From positions 14,369,405-14,433,404 of the forward strand of contig NC_044925.1 of the NCBI RefSeq assembly GCF_003576645.1: 64,000 bases of DNA, read 5' to 3'. Below are positions 10,864 through 20,669 of this stretch, one piece after another. This DNA comes from Ipomoea triloba (taxonomy: Eukaryota > Streptophyta > Magnoliopsida > Solanales > Convolvulaceae). Position 1 is the first letter of the stretch, and each line of letters begins with the position of its first letter. The position numbers and the translations under genes are program-made. Below the pieces are notes generated by a model. The model saw nothing but the letters and a program-made list of their open reading frames with translations, was not told the origin of the DNA and did no database searches.

Positions 10864-11660
10864 TGATGGGTAAATACGCACAAAAGACTGATCCGTGTAG
10901 CCGGTCCGTCAAGAAGTCACCCGACCGGTCAGTCATAGTCATCAACCCGACTAGAATAAATCACTTGTGATCAACCGGTCTGCTTGTACTGATAGGCCTC
11001 GTGACAAAATGCTCTCGGATCACCCTTGGAGTCGGCTCGACAGAAACACACCCGACCGGTCTACCAAAGGATGACCGGTCGGTCAACAAAGTGACGCAAC
11101 ATGCAAGCCGAAATCTTATCTTACACGACAAGTAAAGCAGTCCAACTTGCGCCTGCAGGCCGACGATTGACAACTTGCGGCTCTACAACCTCGACCAGTC
11201 AACCTACGCGTAGCCTGCAGAGTGACCGCCTGACCAAGCCAACAAGAAGACGCCACGTCAAGCCACTTGCAGCTGGTGCATTAAATGCATAGACCGACTT
11301 CATTAGTATAAATAGGAGGGTCTCCCCCTCACTTCTCATCTCCATCTGATTGTAACTACTACTACTTACGACTTGTAATCTCACCCTACAACATCAATCT
11401 ATATCACGGTCTACACCCCGTGTAACCGTTCGCTTGTAATTCCCGCTCTGTAATCGCAACCTGACCACCCTACAATAGCAGCCTGCGCTATTCTAAGCGA
11501 CCCGCTCGTAACTACTTACCACTCGGGATATTACTCAGCCTCAGACCGCCCGGTCTCCCTACGGTAGACCGACCAGCTGACCTACGAGCGCTCTCCCACT
11601 TATTCACAAACATACGTATTCGTAGTGTAATCGTACCCCCCGGTTCCATTTACGCTATCA
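10864..11660 (+). repeat. 3' LTR of element A (797 bp)
   Basis: Complete LTR from TGATGGGTAAA to GCTATCA, followed by the cgcgc target duplication. It carries many copies of the palindrome gaccggtc and a good TATA box. It serves as the reference for the damage in the 5' copy. Confidence 0.92.
11306..11314 (+). promoter_or_regulatory. TATA box in the 3' LTR of element A
   Basis: gtataaata, followed by aggagggtctcccc. The matching place in the 5' LTR has lost this box. Confidence 0.65.
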
Positions 11661-11665
11661 CGCGC

Positions 11666-12151
11666 ATACTGGCAAAACTAGTCCACCATATGTACGAGAC
11701 AACCATGTCGTCTCAAGTCAAAGGATTATTGTAGACTTGTAACATACAACATACCGATGATACGTAGGTAAACACCATGCGGTACGTTGTAGTCAGTCGT
11801 TGTTCAATGACTTGTTCTCTATCAATCATCCAGATGTCCACTCTCTGTATCTCATACAGAATGGCATGAGACTCACCATAAGAAGGACAATGTGCTAGTC
11901 TTATCGGAATTCTAATGTCCAATTAGAATTCCTATGACTAGGAACATTTTTACAATACTTCATTTATTAATTCTTCGTCACTCATATTCTTAACACTTAA
12001 GAATGAAGAATTGAGAAGATTGTATGGAATAATATCAAATATTAACTAAGCCTTAATAAAATAAATAAAATAATTATTTATTATATTTATTTAATAAGAA
12101 ATTAATGCCCAAAACAATAAAGGTTGGCTCCTAGGGCATACATGTCTAACA
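11666..12151 (-). repeat. Proximal part of the copia 3' LTR
   Basis: The minus strand starts TGTTAGACATGTATGCCCTA at 12151, a form typical of plant copia LTRs, and continues to the element A insertion site. The first 190 bp match 13100-13291. Confidence 0.8.
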
Positions 12152-13099
12152 GTCTCCCACTTGCACTAGAGCCAATCGGTAACCCTCATCTTCTCAAGAT
12201 GTCGATCTAACTGCTCTTGATTAAGTAGTATAGAAAACGGATCTGCTAGGTTATCCATAAATGCTATTATCTGCATTGTTATATCACCCTTTCCAACGAA
12301 CTCTCTTAGTGGATGATAGTAGCAACAAACTCGGCTTCAGTGGTTGAATATGCAATCATTTCCTGTTTGGAACTCTTCCAACTAATTGCACCACTATTAC
12401 AAAAAGTAGACTTTCTATCATTTGATCCGATAGAAAATCAAATTTGTGTATCCTTTAATCTTTAATACTCATTTTCCATCAGTTAAGACTAAATTCTTAG
12501 TTACTTAACTGATGTCCAGTGTTATTGACTTAGATTTGATTTTTTTTTTGAAAAGACTTAGATTTGATTGATGTTTACAAGTGACACTCACTACATGAGA
12601 AACATCAAAACTTGTACATAATATCACATATATAAGATACCCAATAGCTGAAGCCTATGGTATTTTACTCTTGTGATCCCTCTCTTCAGTTGTGTCAGGT
12701 CACAAACTTTAGAGATATAGATTTCATGCTTGAAAGGTAATAAAACCATTCTTAGAATCTAACATATTGAACAACTTCAATATTTTATGTACATACTGTG
12801 AGATAACATACTAATCTTTTCGATCTATCTCTATAGATTCGAATCCCAAGAATATAGGTTGCTTCTCCCAAATCTATCATATAGAACGTTTTAGAGAATC
12901 AAACTTTTACTAGAGTCATCATGCTTACATCATTTCTTAATATTAGTATGTCATCTGCATATAATACAAGAAATGTGATAGTACTCCCACTGACCATTTT
13001 ATACACATGGATCATCAATGTCTTATGATATAGTCAAACAGTTTGACTACCTTGTCAAAATAGATGTTCCACATTCTAAAATTGATATCTGATATTAAT
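12152..13099 (-). pseudogene. Decayed copia RT/RNase H remnant
   Basis: The minus strand encodes a broken copia RT. A readable piece is VLYADDILI (the YADD form of the catalytic YVDD box), followed by MIDLGEATYILGIRIYRDR, where copia RTs have DLGEAxYILGIxI. Many stops follow. Near the end, sequence resembling the RNase H C-terminus (MDNLADPF) precedes a purine tract and the 3' LTR. A direct duplication of agacttagatttgatt flanks a T-run near 12526-12566. The N-terminal part of the polyprotein is absent. Confidence 0.75.
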
Positions 13100-13291
13100 T
13101 CATTTATTAATTCTTCGTCACTCATATTCTTAACACTTAAGAATGAAGAATTAAGAAGATAGTGTGGAATAATATCAAATATTAACTAAGCCTTAATAAA
13201 ATAAATAAAATAATTATTTATTATATTTATTTAATAAGAAATTAATGCCTAAAACAATAAATGTTGGCTCCTAGGGCATACATGTCAAACA
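13100..13291 (-). repeat. 5' LTR fragment of the copia remnant
   Basis: A copy of the first 190 bp of the copia LTR with a few substitutions, starting TGTTTGACATG at 13291. It joins the RT remnant directly, so the rest of the 5' LTR, primer site, gag and integrase have been deleted. Confidence 0.75.
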
Positions 13292-13925
13292 CACACAATA
13301 TAAACACATCCAGTTTATCAAACTCATAATTCAATAAACAAATATACAAAAAATAAATTACCAAAAATTTAAAAACCACACGGCCCTAACAGATTAAAAA
13401 AATAACACTTGATTAATTTTCCCGTAAATATTAACAAGCACACAACTCCCCAACAATGTGCACACAATAAATCCAATCGGGCACATAACATACTCACAGT
13501 CTGTTTATCAAACTCATAAATTAAGAAATAAATATCCAAAAAATAAATTACCAAATATTTAAAAACCACACGGTCTTAACAGATAAAAGAAATAACACTA
13601 TGATTAATTTTCCCCTAAATTTTATCAGATCTCAATGAGCTCCACCATTCAAAATCTAAAATGTTAAAAAAAAAATTATTTGAAAAAAAAAGGAAAAAAA
13701 TCATATGGTTGTAACAACTTAAAAGGGGGAAAAAAAAAAGCAAACAAACAATCAATCAATCAATCAACATATTACCCAAATTTCATCACTAAACTATCTA
13801 AAATATAAAAAATTATACTGTGATTGTTTTTACCCCAATTTCTATCAAATTACCGTGAGCTCCAACATTTCCAATTTAAAATGTTAAAGAAAGAAAAAAA
13901 GAAAAAAAGCAATACGGCACTACCA
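13292..13925. repeat. Degenerate ~190-bp tandem repeats
   Basis: Units share tttaaaaaccacacgg(c/t)c(c/t)taacag, gattaattttcccctaaat and gtttatcaaactcataaatt. Clear copies have the landmark near 13368 and 13558, with weaker ones near 13700 and 13910. There is no coding potential. Confidence 0.65.
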
Positions 13926-14200
13926 GTTTTTAAAACAAAAAACAAAAAAAATACAATCAAACAAAAACACACAAAATAAAATCAAACAAACAAAAAACAC
14001 ACAACAAAAAACAAACAAACAAGAAAAAAAACTGAAACACAAAAAATGAGCTGAATTAAAAAAAACAAAAAAAAAAAAACAAAAACAAAACCAAAACCAA
14101 AACCAAAACCCCAGGGCACACAATATAATAAAGCTAGGCACAATATAATAAAGTTATTACACATTATGAATTAAGTTTTGATAAGCGTATCAAAATTGAT
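13926..14200. other. A-rich low-complexity spacer
   Basis: Long runs of A and caaaac-type repeats. Short open frames here are low-complexity artefacts (Phe/Cys-rich) and not genes. Confidence 0.7.
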
Positions 14201-14202
14201 AA

Positions 14203-14266
<64 letters not shown>

Positions 14267-14267
14267 G
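14201..14267. repeat. (AAT)n/(ATT)n microsatellite that switches polarity
   Basis: About nine AAT units are followed directly by about fourteen ATT units, making a long perfect palindrome able to form a hairpin. Confidence 0.95.
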
Positions 14268-14674
14268 AGTGGCCTAGAAATCAAACCGATGTGATTCTTG
14301 TTTTCTTCCTCCTTTTTTTTTTTTTTACAAAGCTCTACCCCACCTTTTTCTTCACCAGATGCACACAAGAAGAAAAGCTAGCAAAACAACAACCAATTGG
14401 AAACCTATTGGAATTCTGATTTCGTGCATGATAAGGTAACCAATTCAAAAGTCAGCGTAAATTAAGCTACCAAAATTAAAAACAACAATACAATGACGAA
14501 AATAACCCCCATATCCTAATAATTAAAAACCGGACAGCGCCAATATTAACAAATAAACAAAAACTAAGAATAATATATACCATTCAATATTTCAATGTAA
14601 CGCACACCATTAGTGCTCATAATCCTTTATAATATATGAGTCCTTATTTGAATATATTTCTATATATATATATA

Positions 14675-15323
14675 AACATGCTCATATGAGAACACTCTCC
14701 CATACAAGAACATGAGGACATATCAATGCGCATCATTAACCTCATGTAATTAGCATTCAAGAAAAAAAAAACGATTATCATTTATGGGCAAATTAGTCCT
14801 TTGAATATATGGAAAGTTTATTTACATATGAAAAATCTTAGATTCCCTCATTTCATTTATTATGCTTATATATTGATTTATTTATTTTGGGAGGTTTTTT
14901 CCTTAGTCATTATTTTAATGGTTGACTTTGATTTGTTTCGCATGTCATTGCATCGAAGGACAATGGTAGTCCGATGTGTGCACTATAATGCTCTATCATG
15001 TGCAGTTTGATTTGCTTTGAACGAATGCACACTATTACCCATTTGTGTACTATTGTTGTGCACATATATACTGTTTGGGATTGTGTGCACTCACGTGGCT
15101 ATTTTTTGTGCGATCTACATGGATCACATGCATTTATTCGTACATTTTATCATCATTTGGATATATTTTCGTTATTGTTTGTTGTGTTCATTCACATGAC
15201 CGTTTGTGTACATCCATGCAACGTCAAAATTTTACTATACAATTCGTCATTCTACCATAACTAAAACTCTTATAATCAAGAAAAGATATTCATTAAAAAT
15301 TAATACAATTTTAAATGAACACA
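14675..15323. other. Spacer; likely left part of a TA-flanked inverted-repeat element
   Basis: Begins after a TA run (14660-14674) with gctcatatgagaacactctc. Across the element B insertion, the other end may be at 34215-34265 (tgagaacac and gtgggaaggtgctctcg on the reverse), also followed by an AT microsatellite. There are many gtgcac/gtgtgc words and no supportable gene. Confidence 0.4.
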
Positions 15324-15540
15324 TGATAAGCACCAAGAATGGTACATAAAAAGGGTCTAAAATGGAATAGAAGTGTAAAGTTTTGCCATCCGATCATAAC
15401 AATATCGTGCATATTAGCTCAGATGTGATTAAAATCTTCTAACATCGCTTCTAGGAAAAGTTTTGAAGTATTTTACAGGTTGGAAAGGGATTTGAGGCTA
15501 AACAGAGCAAAACACAAACGAAGCCGCAAAGTAGTATCTT

Positions 15541-15630
15541 CCCACGCAGCCCAACACGCGTGTGGAGGGGCGTGGAATCTTTCCAGTAACCATCCACGCC
15601 CACCACCACGCGTGGTGGCATGCGTGGCCG
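15541..15630 (+). promoter_or_regulatory. CACGCGTG palindromic module, element B 5' LTR
   Basis: Contains aacacgcgtgtggaggggcg, cgtggaa, ttccagtaac, ccacgcc and caccacgcgtggtg. It lies about 50 bp upstream of the TATA box at 15680. The same module occurs at 18790-18886, 26788-26870, 28351-28447, 28958-29094 and 33067-33155. Confidence 0.75.
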
Positions 15631-15679
15631 GGCGGCCGGGCCAAAGGGCCATTTCGGGAAATTTGTCTCTTTTTGTCAC

Positions 15680-15691
15680 CTATATAAATCC
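15680..15691 (+). promoter_or_regulatory. TATA box, element B 5' LTR
   Basis: ctatataaatcc, a strong plant TATA box, lies downstream of the CACGCGTG module. An identical box is in the 3' LTR at 33197-33208. Confidence 0.7.
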
Positions 15692-15912
15692 CTTTTGCCC
15701 TAAACCTAGGGAGAGCTTTTTAGGATAGTTTAGATAGGGCACGAGTCTAACTCACCCACATCTCCGCCCTTAGTTCGCAAGGACGAGGCCCGAGAGGAGT
15801 GGTAGACAATGTGTTCGATGAAATGCCCCAACCGAATGAGGATGTGGGAGTCCAAAGTGTGACGCCACTTGGTAAACTGCCACGAACTCCCTAGTCTATT
15901 CCACGTCACTTG

Positions 15913-16152
15913 AATTGTGTTGACATCTTTGAAGTAGATTTTTAAGAGTTCTTGAATTGCTTTCTTTCTTTCTTTTTGTTTGTTTTATTTTCTTATTTTT
16001 GTTTACTTGATTAAGGAAGTGAGTATACTATCGTTGAATATTTTGCTACTCACTTGCAACTACTTCTAGTTGCGAATTGTTTGTCGTTTGATAAGCTTTG
16101 CACATGAAATTTTTTTCATCAAATCAATTGAAGTTTACAAACGTGTGCTCAA
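15913..16152 (+). other. Element B leader remnant
   Basis: Non-coding sequence between the truncated 5' LTR and the first ORF. It holds a ctttcttt run and no primer-binding site of the TGGCGCC type. Confidence 0.6.
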
Positions 16153-17802
16153 ATGAATCCCCATGGTTACCCACATCATGGAGGACCATCTTATAGAAAT
16201 CCTCTATCACAACCATATCCCTATTACCCCCATTCCTCTTACACTTACCCTCCACCAACATATCATTACCCACTTCCAAATCCTTACCCAATTCCACACC
16301 ACCATTTACCACCTCCCTATCTTTATCCATTTCATACATACAATCATTATCCACAACCATACGAAACACCACCTCCACCTTTCCAAGGAAATTACCCTTC
16401 ACAATCACCCCATTTTCAAGAAAATGACTCATTGAACTCTAAAGAAATATCCCAAAATATTGAGAGTAAGCTTGTGCAAATGATGAAACAACTCGATCCA
16501 AGCTATACTAACGAGCCAGATTTATTCCCCAATTCCCACCTAAACACCCACTACCCACCTTCATCCCAAGTTTATCAAGGAAACAATACTAAACTTTTCT
16601 TTGAAACACAACTTTCTAATCCATTTCCTACCCATATCGATCCTTATGATTATATCTCACCGGCCAAAGACAAAATTGAAATTCTTAAAGAGAAAATAGA
16701 TGTATTTACGAGGATGGCCAAGGAGGATACGGCTAATTTAAAAGCCGAGATCAAGAGCGAATTGAAAGACTATCTTGCTACCCTCCGGGAGGAAGGACTT
16801 CCATTAGAAGAGGTTGAAACGAAGATGCTCGCTATGATTGAAGAGCTCATGAAAATTAATGAGTCACGTGCTAACTCCACCATCATAGGTGATATCCCGA
16901 CTTTGGAAGCCCATTCAAGGATTGTACAAGACAAACTAAATGATAGAAGGAAGGCGGATGTTGAAAAGAAAGAGGTATGTTATACCCCGATTCTTGAAGA
17001 AGTCCCAATTTTTGAAGTGGAAGATCCAGAAGAGGAAGAGATGGAGAGTGAGGATGAAGATATCGAAGTAGTGTGGGAAGAAGAAGAGCCGACATGTGGT
17101 AAAATTCTTAATCATTCTTGCATTAATATTCTTGAAAATCCTTATGCTCTTATTGAAAACACTCTTGACACATGCATGGATGAGTCCCCTTGCGTTAATA
17201 TTTCCCTTACATGTGATTATGATTGCTTTAAATTTCGGGAGGATGACTCCGTAGAAAATTGTGACATATTAATATATGATCGTAAGGATTCTCTTTTGTT
17301 TAAAGATGAATATGATTGTTTTAAATTCTTAGAAGAAGAATCATTTGACTTGAGCGGCATTGAATTAATGAGCGAAGGGGATGATGCTTCATTTTACTCG
17401 TGTGAAAATGAGAGTAATTTTTGGGAAGATGAGATAAAGGTATGTGAGGAAGGGATGGTAGAAAATGATGGGATTTTCACGTTTGATCTTATAGAGAAAG
17501 TTGAGCGGAGAGACCTTGTTAAAACCGAAGTTGAGAAAGGGAGTGAAGAGATATGGTATGAAGCAAGTACTACGAATGAAAATATCTTTAGAAAAGAAAG
17601 AGAGGATGAGGAAAAGGAAGTGAACATCATTCTAGAAGAATTAAGGAGGGTGTTTGAGTCTAAAAAGTTTTCATTAATACATAATGTTCTTCCTTTATCT
17701 TTGTGGCAATTCAAGGATGTTACCCATCTTGGGACATACCTTGAAGCTAAAGTTCACGGGACGCTTGGAAAGGTCCTAAAATCTGTGTGCCTTGAAGGAT
17801 AG
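16153..17802 (+). CDS. Pro/Tyr-rich, acidic 549-aa ORF of element B (gag-like, unclassified)
   Basis: Intact ORF from an ATG at 16153. Residues 1-90 are dominated by Pro, Tyr and His (PHHGGPSYRNPLSQPYPYY). Residues 175-235 form a likely coiled coil (KDKIEILKEKIDVFTRMAKE), residues 280-310 are strongly acidic, and the rest is Glu/Asp-rich with scattered Cys. I see no retrotransposon gag domain, zinc knuckle, protease or RT motif. The Pro/Tyr-rich start and coiled coil resemble the N-terminus of the element D gag remnant (26021-27178), which suggests a gag-derived protein that has lost its capsid domain. It keeps an open frame of 1.65 kb. Function is unknown. Confidence 0.6.
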   Translation: MNPHGYPHHGGPSYRNPLSQPYPYYPHSSYTYPPPTYHYPLPNPYPIPHHHLPPPYLYPFHTYNHYPQPYETPPPPFQGNYPSQSPHFQENDSLNSKEISQNIESKLVQMMKQLDPSYTNEPDLFPNSHLNTHYPPSSQVYQGNNTKLFFETQLSNPFPTHIDPYDYISPAKDKIEILKEKIDVFTRMAKEDTANLKAEIKSELKDYLATLREEGLPLEEVETKMLAMIEELMKINESRANSTIIGDIPTLEAHSRIVQDKLNDRRKADVEKKEVCYTPILEEVPIFEVEDPEEEEMESEDEDIEVVWEEEEPTCGKILNHSCINILENPYALIENTLDTCMDESPCVNISLTCDYDCFKFREDDSVENCDILIYDRKDSLLFKDEYDCFKFLEEESFDLSGIELMSEGDDASFYSCENESNFWEDEIKVCEEGMVENDGIFTFDLIEKVERRDLVKTEVEKGSEEIWYEASTTNENIFRKEREDEEKEVNIILEELRRVFESKKFSLIHNVLPLSLWQFKDVTHLGTYLEAKVHGTLGKVLKSVCLEG

Positions 17803-18756
17803 GCCACACTACGTCTGGCCAGGAGACGTTAAACCATGGTGATGTTGTGTATGTGGTGAGTGTGAATGTGAAGGAGGTAAAACGAAGAGTCATGAACTCC
17901 CCGAGTGTCGTATCTCTCGCGGATGGCAAATTGGAGAATATACGGCCTTGCTATCTTGGTTTGTTTGAATAACGTTAAGATGGAGCATGTGGATTTTGGT
18001 AAAAAGGAAATGTTCAGAGGGCACGGGTTAATGAAATAAAGAAGTAAACAAAGGGAAATAAAGGCGGATGGGGCTAAGATATCATGGAGATTGGTTAAAG
18101 GTGCAAGGTAGAGTATTGATTTCCTTTGAGTTACGGTTGAAGGAGCTTGGAACATTGTCCTGAGTGGCGTCACATTCAAGCTCCCAATCCTCAGTCGGTT
18201 GGGGAATTTTATCAAACACTTTGTCTACAAGTTCCCTCCGGATCTCATCTTCTCAGATTGAGAGCGGGAGATGTGGGTAGTGGGCTACATCTCTTTGCGA
18301 TATCTCGCCAAAAAGATGATCCTATACTCTTGGAGAGATCGGGGCCCTCGATCCAACAAGATCATACAAAACATACTCACAGATTCAACATTTCCCAAAG
18401 AAATCAAACTCATTAATCAAATTAGATCATGAACACCAATCATCCATTCAATATAGCCCCTATCCTAGGGATTAGCCTCTCATAGGCTTTAACAACATAA
18501 AAGCATCAAAATAGAAAAGCATATCTACAAGATCAATATAAAAAGCAAACAACTCTAAGGAAAAAGGAAAGGCAAGAGAAAGCTAAAGAGAAAACAAGTC
18601 TTTAATGAAAGAAGTTACCCAAAAGATCTTCAAAGCTATGGAGATCTAGTTCTCTTCTCCAAGGAGCTCCTCCTCCTCTCCTAATCCTATCTAAACCTAA
18701 CCTAAAATGTAGAGTAGAAAATGTGACAAAAGACTCCCTAAACCTAGCTGAAATGT

Positions 18757-18768
18757 CCCTTAAATACT
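18757..18768 (-). promoter_or_regulatory. TATA-like box, element D 3' LTR
   Basis: The minus strand reads AGTATTTAAGGG, about 25 bp downstream of the CACGCGTG module. The same box is at 28318-28329 in the other LTR. Confidence 0.55.
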
Positions 18769-18789
18769 AAAACATCGCGCAGGTTTTCT

Positions 18790-18886
18790 GGTGCCGCCCC
18801 ACGTCTGCCACACGCGTGTGGACTGGCGTGGACGGTTACTGGAATATTTCCACGCCAGCTCACACGCATGTGAGGCTCGTGGGCGT
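18790..18886 (-). promoter_or_regulatory. CACGCGTG palindromic module, element D 3' LTR
   Basis: Contains cacacgcgtgtgg, ggcgtgga, ccacgcc and cacacgcatgtgag. It is the same module as in element B but in the opposite orientation. Confidence 0.75.
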
Positions 18887-19159
18887 GGTCTCTTCATTTT
18901 CGTTTGCTTTTGTTGTTTCCGGTTTGGTCTTCGTGTGCTCCCATGTGGATTGATTCTTCCTTTCAATGGTTTATGCTCCCTTTCGGTTGATTTCAACCTT
19001 CATTCTTGTGGGAATTCTTCAAAACACTCCGCACAGAACTTATTTGCAATTTGTTAGTAAAATACCATGTAAACACGTAATTGCACTCTCTAAGACTTGT
19101 TTTTAGCAAGAAATCAACTTACTGAGTTATAGATAAATAGGTACTTTTGGCGTCTATCA

Positions 19160-19176
19160 AAGTTTCCACACTTTAG
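19160..19176 (-). other. Polypurine tract of element D
   Basis: The minus strand reads AAAGTGTGGAAACTT directly before the 3' LTR start at 19159. It parallels aagtgtggaaact before the element B 3' LTR. Confidence 0.75.
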
Positions 19177-20669
19177 ATTGCTCTTCCACGAGCAAATTAT
19201 ACATTCAAAACCTTCTCATTTAGATGCCAAAAGTATCTATGCCAAACATATGCTCAATGATAACCATTCATTCAAAACACAATCTACCAGGAGATGTGAA
19301 ATCCTTAATAATATCTTCAAGGAATGATAAAAATGTGCCATACACTGCTATGAATATTCAAACAAAGCGAAACCCCTGTCGGTCACAAGTTGGACAGTTA
19401 ATTAGTTTTCACAATATCAAGCATGCAGTCCAAAATTTCATTCACCTCTCATTGTGCAAAGGCCTTAAGCTGATCCCCCTAGTGGGAACGATGTACAAAA
19501 CCTAATCAATCGGCCTCCCTTATCGCCAAAGCCCAACATAAAAGTAAGTGAAAATAGATCCATGGGCCTCTCTCCGCCAGTGGCTTGGGCGGTTACTCAT
19601 TTTTCTCACTTCCTAGGGTAATATCGTCAAGCAACCCGACTTCACATGGAGTTCCATGCTTTTTCAAAGGCAGTGCAATGGGTGTTTGAATCCTAGCGAA
19701 GCGGCTTCCCTCATCTCAATTTTCTCATCTCCTAGGGCCATTTTATTGTGAACAACCGACTCCAGATATAACATTTGTGTATTTAGGACACTATGGTTGT
19801 TCACCACCTAGCGAGATGGCTTTCCTCGTATCTTATCTCGGGGATTGGCCTTTTTGCCTTTTCTACTCATTTCTCCGAACAACAACCCCTCATGCCTTTT
19901 ACTTAGGGAAAACAAGGATATTTCACTCAATGCTCACAGAAAGCTCTCCTTTTGCCCCATGTTCTATTCTATGATTGTTCTATTCCGGGCTTCACTTAAC
20001 TTATCTTTCTGAAATTAGGGGTTGCACACTCCCACTTCGAGAGATCCTTAACTAAGGTCTTTACAAAATATGAGGTGAATACCACACAAGCATACAACTT
20101 TTCAAAACTTTTAAAGGTCAAGGTAGGGCTACTTCCAAGGTTATTCAAAGAGTAAACTTTTTGGCACAGATTTAGCATTCTCCAAAGATAGAATGAATAA
20201 CAACACATGCTTGTGGCTTGATTATTTTTCAAACAAATGAGATAGAGCTCTTAATTAAGATTCTCATTTCAAGCACAGCTATAGCTCTTTCAACACTTTA
20301 GACCAAACATCGTCCTCGATGTTGACTTAGAATGTAATAAAATAGAGAAACAACAAAACATGTATTTTTCCACACTTTAAAAGGAAAACATGAGGTTCAA
20401 ATAATAGATAAACAAAGGATAAGAGGTAGACGACCTAGTAAGCATCCCATGTCATATTGCTTCAAAATGCTCGGATGGATGATTCTCATGTTCTTGCAAC
20501 GAGATCTGCATAGAAATATGGAGTCTACAAAAATAGGGAATTTCAACTCGGATGTTATTTGACAGAATAAAGTAAAGATAGTAAATAAAGCATGGTAAAT
20601 AATGGGTTGCCTCCCGGTCAGTGCTACGTTTAACGTCTTTAGCCCGACGAAAATGTCATGAAGATTGTG
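19177..20669 (-). other. Element D 3' untranslated region
   Basis: About 1.5 kb with no ORF of note. Near 20285-20323 the minus strand holds the small hairpin CATCGAGGACGATG followed by a PPT-like TAAAGTGTTGAAAG, a motif pair also found in B and C. Confidence 0.6.

Larger units (their letters stand above)
580..11660 (+). mobile_element. Tat-lineage Ty3/gypsy retrotransposon (element A), internally deleted
   Basis: LTRs begin TGATGGGTAAATACGCAC (580 and 10864) and end CTATCA at 11660. The element is flanked by a perfect 5-bp duplication cgcgc (575-579, 11661-11665). Internal content on the plus strand is RNase H, a second RNase H and integrase (to 4491), then tandem repeats. An antisense spliced gene follows, then a purine tract (10848-10859). 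The second RNase H domain and the antisense gene between integrase and 3' LTR are hallmarks of the Tat clade (Tat, Grande, Retand, Ogre). Primer site, gag, protease and most of RT are missing. Two solo LTRs (703-1980, 6281-7955) are nested in it. Confidence 0.9.
1..13291 (-). mobile_element. Ty1/copia LTR retrotransposon remnant (element E), interrupted by element A
   Basis: Read on the minus strand, the order is a 192-bp 5' LTR fragment (13291-13100), a decayed RT/RNase H segment (13099-12152), and a 3' LTR that starts TGTTAGACATG at 12151 and runs leftward. That LTR is split by element A (580-11660) and continues from 579 to at least base 1. The two LTR starts share about 190 bp at high identity. 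A purine tract (AAGTGGGAGAC) directly precedes the 3' LTR. The far LTR end lies outside the window, so no target duplication could be checked. The element is dead: gag, protease and integrase are absent. Confidence 0.8.
15324..15912 (+). repeat. 5' LTR of element B (two deletions)
   Basis: Matches the 3' LTR (32849-34119). The bases corresponding to 33253-33662 (410 bp) are replaced by aggg at 15736-15739. The last 284 bp (33836-34119) are also missing, with the break at the shared acttg. The primer-binding site is lost with the second deletion. Confidence 0.85.
17840..19159 (-). repeat. 3' LTR of element D
   Basis: The minus strand starts at 19159 with TGATAGACGCCAAAAGTACC. It contains the CACGCGTG module (18790-18886) upstream of a TATA-like box (18757-18768). 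The terminal 250 bp resemble the end of the element B LTR (cgacactcgg, tgactcttcgtttta), so B and D are sister families. Confidence 0.92.

Noticed and set aside
13920..14164. Phe/Cys-rich minus-strand frames
   Set aside because: Translation of A-rich low-complexity DNA, no family and no conservation expected.
16124..16435. Frames overlapping the start of the Pro/Tyr-rich ORF (16163-16435 plus, 16124-16432 minus)
   Set aside because: Shadows of the main ORF in a repetitive codon region.
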